From NCBI GenBank assembly GCA_025363395.1, contig JANYDX010000232.1, positions 1 to 41,847 of the forward strand: a stretch of DNA of 41,847 nt. Direction: 5' to 3'. The notes below the pieces were generated by a model. The model was not told where the DNA came from. It worked only from the letters and a program-made list of their open reading frames with translations, and searched no databases. How positions within the stretch are numbered: position 1 is the first letter of the stretch; each line of letters opens with the position of its first letter. Of the stretch, positions 18,221-27,680 are shown in pieces. The position numbers were made by a program, and so were the translations under genes. The stretch comes from Verrucomicrobiota bacterium (GTDB lineage: Bacteria > Verrucomicrobiota > Verrucomicrobiia > Opitutales > Opitutaceae).

Positions 18221-19306
18221 ATGTCCAAAGCTGAAAAATCCAAGTCGTCCGATTCCCGCATCGCCCCTGCTGAAAAATCCGCGAACGTCGCCCGCGAGAA
18301 AAACATCGATCTCGCTCTTTCCTCCATCACGAAGCAGTTCGGCGAAGGCTCGATCATGCGCTTGGGCAGCAATGCGAAAATGAAGGTGGATACGCTTTCG
18401 ACCGGTTCGCTGGCCATCGACCTGATGCTCGGAGTGGGCGGCCTGCCCCGCGGCCGCATCATCGAGATTTATGGGCCGGAGTCGTCCGGCAAAACCACTT
18501 TTTGCCTCAGCGTCATCGCTGAAGCCCAGCGCCAGGGCGGACTCGCCGCTTTCATCGATGTGGAGCACGCGCTCGATCCGAAATACGCGCGCGTCGTGGG
18601 CGTGAGTCTCGACGACCTGCTGGTTTCGCAGCCGGATTCGGGTGAGGACGCCCTCAACATCATGGAGACACTCATCCGTTCCAACAGCATCGACGTCATC
18701 ATCCTGGACTCCGTGGCCGCATTGATCACGAAGGCTGAGCTCGATGGCCAGATGGGCGACATGACCATGGGGAGCCAGGCCCGGTTGATGTCCCAAGCCA
18801 TGCGCCGGCTCACGGCTGTCGTCAGCAAAACGAATTGCGTGTGTATCTTCACGAATCAGATCCGCGAAAAAATCGGCGTAATGTTTGGGAGCCCCGAAAC
18901 CACTTCCGGTGGCCGGGCGCTGAAATTCTTTGCCTCGATCCGGCTGGATATCCGGCGCAAGGATCAGCTGAAAACTCCCGACGGCAAGGTCATCGGCAAT
19001 CGCACCAAGTTGAAAGCGGTCAAAAACAAAGTCGCTCCGCCGTTCACCGAGGTCGAATTCGACATCATGTACGATGAAGGTATCTCAGCGACCGGTTCAC
19101 TGGTGGATCTCGGCGTTGATCACAAGGTGCTGGAAAAGAAAGGCGCCTGGATTGCATTCAATGGCGAACTCGTCGGTCAGGGCCGCGAAGCGGCCAAGCA
19201 GGCGCTTCGGGATAACGCGGATCTCGCGGCCAAGGTAAAGGCCGCAATCATTGAAAAAGTCAGCGGCAAAACCGGTGATGCTTTGAAAGAAGTCGAAGCC
19301 AAATAG
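18221..19306 (+). CDS. recA: Recombinase RecA
   Basis: [21 protein letters not shown]...[26 protein letters not shown]...[13 protein letters not shown]...[38 protein letters not shown] (RecA signatures). Confidence 0.99.
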   Translation: MSKAEKSKSSDSRIAPAEKSANVAREKNIDLALSSITKQFGEGSIMRLGSNAKMKVDTLSTGSLAIDLMLGVGGLPRGRIIEIYGPESSGKTTFCLSVIAEAQRQGGLAAFIDVEHALDPKYARVVGVSLDDLLVSQPDSGEDALNIMETLIRSNSIDVIILDSVAALITKAELDGQMGDMTMGSQARLMSQAMRRLTAVVSKTNCVCIFTNQIREKIGVMFGSPETTSGGRALKFFASIRLDIRRKDQLKTPDGKVIGNRTKLKAVKNKVAPPFTEVEFDIMYDEGISATGSLVDLGVDHKVLEKKGAWIAFNGELVGQGREAAKQALRDNADLAAKVKAAIIEKVSGKTGDALKEVEAK

Positions 19307-19332
19307 TTTTCAGCCATTTCGTTCCCTTCCCA

Positions 19333-19360
19333 CCCGCGATCTACCGTCGCGGGTTTTTTT
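19333..19360 (+). terminator. Rho-independent terminator after recA
   Basis: CCCGCGA-tctaccg-TCGCGGG-TTTTTTT read directly. Confidence 0.92.
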
Positions 19361-19439
19361 ATGTCTGGAGGATTGCGGTGGCTCAGTACCAACAGGGATT
19401 CACTTTGCCTTCGTTCCAGCGTTCGCTTGCGTGAAGCGA

Positions 19440-20792
19440 ATGTCATTTCTTGCAGATACCATTGCAGCGCTCGCCACTCCGGTCGGCACTTCGGCCATCG
19501 CCGTCGTCCGTGCAAGCGGTCCGCAAGCGTCCGCCCTGACCCGGGCAATTTTCCGGGAAACTCCTCCACCCCGGACCGCCCGACACGCTGATTATCGGGA
19601 TACGCACGGCCAGCTCATCGACGATGTGCTTTTCACTTATTTTGCCGGGCCGGGTTCATTCACCGGGGAAGACAGCCTGGAGATTTCATGTCACGGTAAT
19701 CCCTTCATTGCGCAAAAAATACTTGAGGATCTGCTGGGGCGCGGCTGCCGGCCGGCGGAGGGGGGTGAGTTTAGCAAACGGGCTTTTCTCAACGGCCGGA
19801 TGGATCTGAGCCAAGCCGAAGCCATTATGGATCTGATTCACGCACGCAGCGAACGCGCTTTGGCGGCGGCCCATCAGCAGTTGCGCGGTTCCTTGGAGCG
19901 CAAGATGAACGAGCTGATCGCCATCTTGATTGGGATATTGGCGAATATCGAAGCGTACATTGATTTTCCCGACGAGGATTTACCTGCGGAGGACCGCGAG
20001 TTGATTTCCGCTCAACTGGACAAGCTTTTGGCCGGCACCCGGCAGCTGCTGGCGACCAGTCATTACGGCGAGCTGCTGCGCGAGGGCATCAAAACCATTA
20101 TTGTCGGTGAACCCAATGCCGGCAAAAGCAGTTTGCTGAATCGATTGGTTGGCCGCGACCGCGCTTTGGTCAGTTCCGAGCCCGGCACCACCCGAGATTA
20201 CCTTGAGGAGCGTATCATCCTTGGGCCGCATTGTCTTCGGTTGATCGATACGGCTGGACTAAACCCCTCGCCCGGTACCTTGGAAAAACAGGGCATCGAC
20301 AAAACCCTCGAACAAGCCGAAGGGGCGGATCTTTTCCTTTGGGTGATCGATTCCAGCCGGCCCACTCCCACCCTGCCCGCCGCCCTCGCGGGACGTATGA
20401 CGGCGGGCAATACCGTCGTCGTTTATAACAAGGTGGATTTGCCGCCTGCTGTCTGTCCCAGCCAAAATCAGAATTTCCCGGAGACAAAGATTTCTGCGCT
20501 TCACGGCGATGGACTTGAAGGCTTGTCCCGCATGGTGATTAATCTTGCCGAATCCTTTCAAGTGAAGGTCGGCGACGATTTGATCGCAATCAACGCTCGC
20601 CATTCCCACGCCCTGCAGGAGGCAAGGCTTTGCCTTGAATCCGCAAAAGCGAAATTTTGCGCAAACATTTATAGTGAATTGGTAGCAAGCGATTTGCGTG
20701 GCGCCCTTGATTTCTTCGGGCAAATTTCGGGCAAGATTGATAATGAGAAAATCCTTGATTTGCTATTTTCAAAGTTCTGCATTGGAAAATAG
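19440..20792 (+). CDS. mnmE: tRNA modification GTPase MnmE
   Basis: [28 protein letters not shown]...[25 protein letters not shown]...[35 protein letters not shown]...[10 protein letters not shown] (C-terminal CIGK). An upstream in-frame start at 19431 is possible. Confidence 0.98.
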   Translation: MSFLADTIAALATPVGTSAIAVVRASGPQASALTRAIFRETPPPRTARHADYRDTHGQLIDDVLFTYFAGPGSFTGEDSLEISCHGNPFIAQKILEDLLGRGCRPAEGGEFSKRAFLNGRMDLSQAEAIMDLIHARSERALAAAHQQLRGSLERKMNELIAILIGILANIEAYIDFPDEDLPAEDRELISAQLDKLLAGTRQLLATSHYGELLREGIKTIIVGEPNAGKSSLLNRLVGRDRALVSSEPGTTRDYLEERIILGPHCLRLIDTAGLNPSPGTLEKQGIDKTLEQAEGADLFLWVIDSSRPTPTLPAALAGRMTAGNTVVVYNKVDLPPAVCPSQNQNFPETKISALHGDGLEGLSRMVINLAESFQVKVGDDLIAINARHSHALQEARLCLESAKAKFCANIYSELVASDLRGALDFFGQISGKIDNEKILDLLFSKFCIGK

Positions 20793-20833
20793 ATTTTACA
20801 TCAAAATATTATCTCGAATTCATACATTCTGTT

Positions 20834-22705
20834 GTGATTTATAGCCTAAAACCGTTTGATGTAATCGTTTGTGGCGCCGGACACGCCGGAGTGGAGGCTT
20901 GCCTGGCTGCTTCTCGCATGGGGGCCTCTACCCTGCTACTCACTGGTAATATAGATACGATCGCCCAAATGAGCTGCAATCCAGCTATTGGCGGCCAAGC
21001 TAAAGGCCAAATGGTGCGGGAAATTGATGCCCTCGGTGGCGAGATGGCAATCAATACGGATGTAACCGGAATTCAGTTCAGATTGTTGAATGAATCAAAA
21101 GGCCCCGCCGTTCAATCTCCGCGCGCCCAATGCGACAAGAAGGCGTATCAATTTCGCCTTAAACACACGTTGGAGCTCCAGCCCAATTTGCAAGTCTTCC
21201 AAGCGATGGTTACCGGCCTGATTTTTAAGGATGGGAAGGCCATCGGCTGCCGCACGAATCTGGATGTCGATTTTCTGGGTGCGACAGTAATAATTACCAC
21301 AGGCACATTTTTGCGTGGATTAATGCATATCGGGCAGAATAAAAATGAAGGCGGCCGCTTAGGTGATTTTAGCGCAAAGACTCTTTCCGCCAGCCTGCTT
21401 GAAGCAGGCATCGACTTGAGCCGCTTGAAAACGGGTACTCCGCCACGAATTCTGGGCCGAAGTATCAACTTTGGTGCAATGGAGGAGCAAAGGGGTGATC
21501 TCAGCCCAACTCTGTTTGCATTTCATGATACTCGCGACGCCGAGGACTTGTTCCACGTGGAACAGACCGGGGAGCGTCGCATTGGGTGGACGCCAGGCAG
21601 TGAGCAGGCGTCATGCTGGATGACTTACACCACGGCCGAGTCGAAGCGCATCGTTCGGGAAAATTTGAACAAATCCGCTATGTATTCAGGTGAAATCGAG
21701 GGGGTCGGTCCACGCTATTGCCCGAGTATAGAAGATAAGTTTGTGCGTTTCGCCGACAAGTCACGGCATTTGCTTTTTCTAGAACCTGAAGGTCGTAGTA
21801 CCAATGAGTACTACATCAATGGCCTTTCGACGAGTCTGCCCTTTGAAGTTCAGTTAGATCTCGTGCATAGCATTCCCGGTCTCGAAAAGGCGACTTTACT
21901 CAGACCTGCATACGCGGTGGAATACGATTTTGCTCCACCCACTCAGATGCATCCCTCGCTCGAGTCCCGGAAAGTCGAAAACCTGTTTCTCGCGGGGCAA
22001 ATCAACGGGACCTCCGGGTATGAAGAAGCTGCTGCCCAAGGGTTGATTGCCGGCGTAAATGCAGTGCTTAAGGGCAGGGGGGCGCCACCGCTTATCCTTC
22101 AGCGCCACGAGGGATATATCGGGGTGCTGATTGACGATCTAGTTACAAAGGGAACCATCGAGCCATACCGAATGTTTACCAGTCGTGCTGAACATCGACT
22201 GCTCTTTAATCACGGTAGCGCCGAATTGCGATTATTGGAACATACTAGAAAGTATAACCTGTTATCAACAAGTAGATTAAAAAGAATACAGAATAAGTCC
22301 GGCCAGGTAAACTATTGGGAAAACTATTTGGAAACCACCAAGTCGTTCGGCGAGTCATGGGGCGAAATAATCAGGCGCGAAAAGTCCTCCGCCCTTCTCC
22401 CCGGCGAATTTGGCAGTCAAGCGAAGGAAGTCCGCGAAGAAGTGCTTTATCGCGTCACCTACCGCGGCTATCTGGAACGCGAGCAGAAGCAGGTAGAAAA
22501 GCTGAAGCATATCGAAAAAATCCGCATTCCCCCTTGCCTGGATTATCTGGCGATACCCGGACTGCGGAAAGAAAGTGCTCTCAAACTTCATGAGTTCCGA
22601 CCGCATAATTTGGGCCAAGCCAGCCGCATCAGTGGAGTAAACCCGGCCGACATCAGCATTCTCATGGTGCGGGTCGCCGCGGCGGCTCGTCGCGCGGGAG
22701 GGTAG
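20834..22705 (+). CDS. mnmG: tRNA uridine-5-carboxymethylaminomethyl modification enzyme MnmG (GidA)
   Basis: [95 protein letters not shown]...[24 protein letters not shown]...[11 protein letters not shown]. Confidence 0.98.
   Translation: MIYSLKPFDVIVCGAGHAGVEACLAASRMGASTLLLTGNIDTIAQMSCNPAIGGQAKGQMVREIDALGGEMAINTDVTGIQFRLLNESKGPAVQSPRAQCDKKAYQFRLKHTLELQPNLQVFQAMVTGLIFKDGKAIGCRTNLDVDFLGATVIITTGTFLRGLMHIGQNKNEGGRLGDFSAKTLSASLLEAGIDLSRLKTGTPPRILGRSINFGAMEEQRGDLSPTLFAFHDTRDAEDLFHVEQTGERRIGWTPGSEQASCWMTYTTAESKRIVRENLNKSAMYSGEIEGVGPRYCPSIEDKFVRFADKSRHLLFLEPEGRSTNEYYINGLSTSLPFEVQLDLVHSIPGLEKATLLRPAYAVEYDFAPPTQMHPSLESRKVENLFLAGQINGTSGYEEAAAQGLIAGVNAVLKGRGAPPLILQRHEGYIGVLIDDLVTKGTIEPYRMFTSRAEHRLLFNHGSAELRLLEHTRKYNLLSTSRLKRIQNKSGQVNYWENYLETTKSFGESWGEIIRREKSSALLPGEFGSQAKEVREEVLYRVTYRGYLEREQKQVEKLKHIEKIRIPPCLDYLAIPGLRKESALKLHEFRPHNLGQASRISGVNPADISILMVRVAAAARRAGG
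21549..21564. promoter_or_regulatory. parS: Perfect parS-type ParB-binding palindrome TGTTCCACGTGGAACA inside mnmG
   Basis: Read directly: gact[tgttccacgtggaaca]gacc; perfect 16-bp palindrome with CACGTG core, one of the forms of the conserved bacterial parS consensus TGTTNCACGTGNAACA. Confidence 0.82.
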
Positions 22706-22840
22706 AGGACGGCGATCTGCCGTACCGTGCTCCACCATACTTGCTCTGCCGTCGGCCAACTCAGGTGATAAGGGTGTGACAATCCGGTGACGCCAGTTAA
22801 TTCACTGGAAAGGGCTTCCCCCCTGCAATAGTCCACCGCC

Positions 22841-23542
22841 ATGGAGAAGAAGAAAATCCTCGTCGTCGACGACGAGCCTGACGTAACCGATTTGGTGGCT
22901 TATCACCTCAAAGCAAAGTCGTTTCACGTGGAAGCCCTGAACGACGCCACCGCCAGCATTTCCAAGGCACGCACGTATCACCCCGACCTGATAATATTAG
23001 ACATAATGATGCCGCACTTGAGCGGTATCCAGATTTGCCGCATTCTGCGGGCCGATCCGAAGCTGGCGAAAGTCCCCATCATTTTCCTTACCGCCAAAGC
23101 CGAGCCCCATGATCGCATCGAGGGCTTGGAGTCCGGGGCCGATGACTATCTCAGCAAGCCCTTCAGTCCAAAAGAACTCGTCCTGCGCGTCGAATCCATC
23201 CTGCGCCGGATCTCAGCCCCCAAAGAAGCGGCTGCCGCCAAACTTCACATCGGGGACATTCTCCTCGACAGTGAAACCCACCGCGTAACCGTTCGCGGCG
23301 AACTGCTCGAGCTCACCGCAACCGAATTTAAATTGCTCCAGCTGCTCATGGAGCGACAGGGTAGGGTGCAGACTCGCGAACACTTGCTCCTGAACGTCTG
23401 GAACTATTCCACCGAAATCGAAACCCGGACGGTGGATACCCATGTGCGCCGCCTCCGGGAAAAACTCGGTCAGGAATCGGGATGGGTTGAAACCATTCGC
23501 GGGGTAGGCTATCGGATTGCGGACAAAAAACTGTCCGCATGA
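22841..23542 (+). CDS. OmpR/PhoB-type response regulator
   Basis: ILVVDDEPDVTDLVAYHLKAKSFHVEALND...DLIILDIMMPHLSG...GADDYLSKPFSPKELVLRV...winged helix ELTATEFKLLQLLMERQGRVQTREHLLLNVWNYSTEIETRTVDTHVRRLREKLG. Confidence 0.95.
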   Translation: MEKKKILVVDDEPDVTDLVAYHLKAKSFHVEALNDATASISKARTYHPDLIILDIMMPHLSGIQICRILRADPKLAKVPIIFLTAKAEPHDRIEGLESGADDYLSKPFSPKELVLRVESILRRISAPKEAAAAKLHIGDILLDSETHRVTVRGELLELTATEFKLLQLLMERQGRVQTREHLLLNVWNYSTEIETRTVDTHVRRLREKLGQESGWVETIRGVGYRIADKKLSA

Positions 23543-24855
23543 ATGTCTTCTTCGCCGTCGTCCTCCTCCTCATAATCCTGTTTTTGTTCCGGGCCCAGTG
23601 GCGGCAAAACCGGGCGCTGGGCGAGCTGCGCAATGCGATCCGCAGCAATCAGTCCTTTCTCCTGAAAGACGCGGCCTCGGAAAACTTACCAGCCTGGCGC
23701 GAACTCACCGATGCCGTTAACCGCCTGATCACGGACAATGCCGAATTGCGCCACCAACGCTCAGGCCAGCTGACCCAGCTCGAAGCCACGCTGGGAAATT
23801 TGCGCGAAGCCGTGCTGATCGTAGACGAAGCCAATTACATTCACCTCGCCAATCGCGCACTGCGGGAAATTTTTCCCGGCTCCCGCGATCTCGTGAATCT
23901 GCGGCTGGAGCTAATCGTGCGCAGTGCACCCTTTCTTGAATACGTCCGCGAGACCCGCGCCGGCCAGCCCTTGCCCCGGCAGGAATTTGAAATCATGGAC
24001 CGCCAGAAAAGCCACTGGATCGAAGCTTCCGGCGCGCCGATTCCGTCGCCCGATGGAAAATCTCAGTGGGCGCTCTTCGTCATTCACGATATCACCAACC
24101 AGCGCAATCTCGAGCGGGTCCGCCGCGATTTTGTCGCCAATGCCTCCCACGAGCTGCGCACCCCCCTCAGCATCATCAAAGGTTACATTGAAACCCTGGT
24201 CGACGGACACCTGACCATGGCAGTCGAGGATCGTGACAAATTTCTGCACACCATCCAGCGGCACAGCGAACGCCTCCAAGCGATCATCGATGACCTGCTG
24301 GTGCTTTCCCGGCTGGAGTCAGCCACTCCCGGAATAAAATTCGCGCAGGTTGATCTGGCCCAATTTATCGGCCAGCTGGCGGATGACTATCGCCATCGGC
24401 CCCACGCCTCGGGTCATTCAATATCAGTGAAACTCCCCGCAGATTTAGGCACCATCAACGCTGACCAGGAAAAGCTCACTCAGGTTTTCAGCAATCTGCT
24501 GGAAAACGCCCTCAAATACACCCCCAAGGGAACCCAACTCGAAATGGGAGGAAGGGCGGTGGACGAACAAGACGTCGAGTGTTTTGTGAGCGACAACGGT
24601 CCGGGCATTCCCTCGGTGGATTTACCGCAAATCTTCGAAAGGTTTTATCGTGTGGAAAAAGGGCGCTCGCGGGAAACCGGTGGCACGGGGCTCGGCCTGA
24701 GCATCGTTAAACATATTGTGCAGATGCACGGCGGCCGCGTCTGGGCCGAGAGTCAGGAAGGGCAGGGTCTCACGCTCCACCTCCGGTTGCCTCGTACGCA
24801 GCCGCCGGGTCCCATCGCTTCGGAGTTGCCCCGACCCGCCGGCTCCGGGCAATAA
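23539..24855 (+). CDS. PhoR-like sensor histidine kinase (PAS-HisKA-HATPase)
   Basis: 4-bp overlap with the regulator stop; DFVANASHELRTPLSIIKGYIETLVDG...VFSNLLENALKYTPKGT...FERFYRVEKGRSRETGGTGLGLSIVKHIVQMHGG. Confidence 0.94.
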   Translation: MNVFFAVVLLLIILFLFRAQWRQNRALGELRNAIRSNQSFLLKDAASENLPAWRELTDAVNRLITDNAELRHQRSGQLTQLEATLGNLREAVLIVDEANYIHLANRALREIFPGSRDLVNLRLELIVRSAPFLEYVRETRAGQPLPRQEFEIMDRQKSHWIEASGAPIPSPDGKSQWALFVIHDITNQRNLERVRRDFVANASHELRTPLSIIKGYIETLVDGHLTMAVEDRDKFLHTIQRHSERLQAIIDDLLVLSRLESATPGIKFAQVDLAQFIGQLADDYRHRPHASGHSISVKLPADLGTINADQEKLTQVFSNLLENALKYTPKGTQLEMGGRAVDEQDVECFVSDNGPGIPSVDLPQIFERFYRVEKGRSRETGGTGLGLSIVKHIVQMHGGRVWAESQEGQGLTLHLRLPRTQPPGPIASELPRPAGSGQ

Positions 24856-24862
24856 GAGGCCT

Positions 24863-25522
24863 GTGGATTTCACCCCGGCATTCGTCGAACATATCACCCA
24901 GCGCCGCGTGGATCTGCGGACTGAGCTTGAGGCTATTTTGCCCCAGCCGCGACCCATCGTCTTAGAACTTGGCTGCGGCCATGGCCATTTCCTGGCCCGC
25001 TATGCCACGGAATTCCCCGAGAAACTGTGCGTGGGAGTTGATCTGCGCAGCGACCGGATCGAACGAGCCCTGCGCAAAGTCGACCACGCTCGCTTGAACA
25101 ACTGCCATTTCGTCCGCACGGAGGCTTTGGAATTCCTGCATTCGTTACCGAACGGGGTCACTTTCGAGCAAATCTGGGTTCTTTTCCCGGATCCCTGGCC
25201 CAAAAAACGCCACCACAAGAACCGTTTGGTTCAGCCGCATTTCTTTGAAGCTGTCGCCGCCCGCTCGCCGGAGGGAACCCGGCTCTATTTTCGTACCGAT
25301 TACGCCGAATACTTTGAAAGTGTAGCTGCCTTCCTGCCCACGCTGCCCACTTGGCAGCGCGACCAGCACGCCGCGTGGCCTTTGGAACACGAAACCGTCT
25401 TCCAAGCCCGCGCCGACGGTTATCAATCCCTTGTGGCCGTCAGGACGTCACATCCAGCCAGACCAACAGGAAAAGTTGCGCCAGGGCTGCCGCCCCCAAC
25501 AAACCCCACGTCAACTGCATAA
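24863..25522 (+). CDS. trmB: tRNA (guanine-N7-)-methyltransferase
   Basis: GTG start at 24863: (M)DFTPAFVEHITQRRVDLRTELEAILPQPRPIVLELGCGHGHFLARYA...WVLFPDPWPKKRHHKNRLVQPHFFEAVAA...GTRLYFRTDYAEYFE. Confidence 0.95.
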   Translation: MDFTPAFVEHITQRRVDLRTELEAILPQPRPIVLELGCGHGHFLARYATEFPEKLCVGVDLRSDRIERALRKVDHARLNNCHFVRTEALEFLHSLPNGVTFEQIWVLFPDPWPKKRHHKNRLVQPHFFEAVAARSPEGTRLYFRTDYAEYFESVAAFLPTLPTWQRDQHAAWPLEHETVFQARADGYQSLVAVRTSHPARPTGKVAPGLPPPTNPTSTA

Positions 25523-25607
25523 AGATACTATGCGCCAACTTACGCTCTCCATTGGCGCGATAGGACAGGTCGGTTCGGGTCAACAGGTCGCGAGTGGCTT
25601 GATCCAT
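25440..25607 (-). CDS. Small single-pass membrane protein (55 aa), convergently overlapping the 3' end of trmB
   Basis: MDQATRDLLTRTDLSYRANGERKLAHSIFMQLTWGLLGAAALAQLFLLVWLDVTS*; purine-rich RBS-like ggagaaggg before the ATG; clear TM helix. Confidence 0.5.
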   Translation of the reverse strand: MDQATRDLLTRTDLSYRANGERKLAHSIFMQLTWGLLGAAALAQLFLLVWLDVTS

Positions 25608-25796
25608 GATTAACCCTTCTCCCTTCCAACCCGGGCTGGCAAGCTTGGGTTGTTCATTAGCCCTAACGCCGGCTTTCAACGGTGGGGCTAATTTCACCGG
25701 CTTCCGGCTGTTTTTTGATTTAGAAGGTTGACGCTTCGCAGCGTGGAAACCTACCTAGCTGGTTCTTTCCTCCGATGGTCCGCCCCTCGGCAAATC

Positions 25797-26642
25797 ATGC
25801 TCAACGTTAAGAAATTCCTCGGTTTTTACGCAGCCTTGTCGGCGGCCACCCTTTCCTTTGCCTCGGAAGGCGAGGGAGTCGCGCCTGCAGCCGCCAAACT
25901 GATCGATTTTGGCCACGGTTGGGCCATCACCAACAGCATGGCAACGGGCTGGGTGGTATCAGCTTTTATTATTTTCCTGATCGTTTTCCTCATCGGCAAG
26001 CCGTCTATTTTTCCGGGTAAGGGGCAGGCGGTCTTCGAGTCGATTCTGGAAGCGTTGCGCGAACTGTTTGAACCGATTGTTGGCAAAAAAGCTTTCCCCG
26101 CGGCCTTTCCGCTCCTGGCCACGTTCTTCATTTTTATTCTGGCGCACAACTGGATGGGACTGATTCCCGGCGTCGGTACCGTGGGCTGGGGTCATACGAT
26201 TGACGGTCATTTCGAGATCACCCGCCCATTAATTCGCCCCTTTAATGCCGACTTCAATGGGACGATTGCCTTGGCACTCGTCTCCTTCGGCGGCTGGTTG
26301 ATCATCGTTCTGAAATACGCGGGGCCCAAGCTCCTAATCAAAGACCTCTTTGGTAATAAAGCCGACAAGAAGGAAACCCCTGCCTGGCTCTATCCAATTC
26401 TGGCCTTGGTCTTTTTTACCGTCGGTTTGATTGAAGTATTTTCAATCGGTATCCGCCCTTTCACCCTATCGGTTCGTCTTTTCGGCAACGTCTTTGGCGG
26501 CGAAAACCTCCTCCATGGTACCAGCTTCTTTTTCGTCTTCTACTTTATGGAGCTTCTCGTTGGTTTGATCCAAGCCCTCGTCTTCACGCTCCTGACCTCG
26601 GTCTACATAGGCCTGATCTGCAACCACGGCGATGATCATTAA
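25797..26642 (+). CDS. atpB: F1Fo ATP synthase subunit a
   Basis: MLNVKKFLGF...FILAHNWMGLIPGVGTVGWG...GLIEVFSIGIRPFTLSVRLFGNVFGGENLL...; position upstream of atpE. Confidence 0.95.
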   Translation: MLNVKKFLGFYAALSAATLSFASEGEGVAPAAAKLIDFGHGWAITNSMATGWVVSAFIIFLIVFLIGKPSIFPGKGQAVFESILEALRELFEPIVGKKAFPAAFPLLATFFIFILAHNWMGLIPGVGTVGWGHTIDGHFEITRPLIRPFNADFNGTIALALVSFGGWLIIVLKYAGPKLLIKDLFGNKADKKETPAWLYPILALVFFTVGLIEVFSIGIRPFTLSVRLFGNVFGGENLLHGTSFFFVFYFMELLVGLIQALVFTLLTSVYIGLICNHGDDH

Positions 26643-26759
26643 CACGATCACGCTGCCGGTGACGCCCACTCCGCCGAAACTCCTCACTGATAATTTATCG
26701 CCGGGAGCGTGCTTCGCGTGCGCACGGCGGCAACCGCAACCACAATCCATCCACAAATC

Positions 26760-26972
26760 ATGAACGTTATCCTCGCTGAAATCTACGGCAACCTCACCAG
26801 CGCTTTCGGTCTCCTCGGCGCCGCCATCGGTGTCGGTCTCATCGGACAGAAAGCCGCTGAAGCCGTCGGTCGCAATCCTGGCGCATCCGGCAAGATCCTT
26901 GTGCAGGCCATCATCGGTATGGCACTCGCCGAAGGTCTCGGTATTCTCGCGCTGTTCCTCGCTACCAAGTAA
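26760..26972 (+). CDS. atpE: F1Fo ATP synthase subunit c
   Basis: MNVILAEIYGNLTSAFGLLGAAIGVGLIGQKAAEAVGRNPGASGKILVQAIIGMALAEGLGILALFLATK: two-helix hairpin with RNP loop and a conserved carboxylate in helix 2. Confidence 0.96.
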   Translation: MNVILAEIYGNLTSAFGLLGAAIGVGLIGQKAAEAVGRNPGASGKILVQAIIGMALAEGLGILALFLATK

Positions 26973-27028
26973 ACCTTCTTCTCAGGTGTCGCGGAGCTTC
27001 GGTTCCGTGCCGCCTGTCCCTTTCCGCC

Positions 27029-27601
27029 ATGCTGCCAATCCTGCTCGCCACCGCCGAAGCCACCACTCATGGGGCACAGTCTGGTCCGATCGAAGGTCTC
27101 AAGCAGACCTTCGAGCACTTCGGCGTAGAACCGAAGTTTGTTCTCTTTCAGGTCATCAGCTTCCTGCTCCTGTTTGCGGTCCTCTACAAATTTGGCGTCA
27201 AGCCCACGCTCACCACGATGGATGAGCGCAATGCCAAGATCGCCTCCGGCCTCAAGAACGCCGAGGAAACGCAGGCCCGCCTCGCCGCCGCCGCGCAGGA
27301 GAGCGCCCAGATCGTGCGCAACGCCCAGCTCGAAGCCCAAAAATCCATCGACGAAGCCCGCAAGTCCGCCAAGGAATTTGCCGAGAAACAGCAGGCCGAA
27401 GCCGTGACGCGCGCCGCCGACATTCTGGCCAAGGCCCAGCAGGCCATCGAACTCGAGCATAAAAAAATGCTCGATCAGGCCCGGACCGAAATCGCCCGCC
27501 TCGTCGTCAAGACCACCGAGCAGGTCCTCGCCAAGAAGCTCACTGACGCCGACCGCGCCGCTTATAATGAAGCCGCCGCCAAGGAACTTTCATTTCTCTG
27601 A
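27029..27601 (+). CDS. atpF: F1Fo ATP synthase subunit b
   Basis: N-terminal TM (FVLFQVISFLLLFAVLYKFGVKPTL) followed by a long charged coiled coil; operon position. Confidence 0.92.
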   Translation: MLPILLATAEATTHGAQSGPIEGLKQTFEHFGVEPKFVLFQVISFLLLFAVLYKFGVKPTLTTMDERNAKIASGLKNAEETQARLAAAAQESAQIVRNAQLEAQKSIDEARKSAKEFAEKQQAEAVTRAADILAKAQQAIELEHKKMLDQARTEIARLVVKTTEQVLAKKLTDADRAAYNEAAAKELSFL

Positions 27602-27680
27602 CCCCCCAAAACTGAAAACCTGACGGAGCGTTTCCACCCAACCGATTTCTTACCTTTCATCTTTTCAGTCCTTCACCTTC

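Noticed and set aside
22262-22270. DnaA-box-like TTATCAACA in mnmG
   Set aside because: Single mismatched box with no cluster of TTATNCACA boxes nearby; not enough to call oriC.
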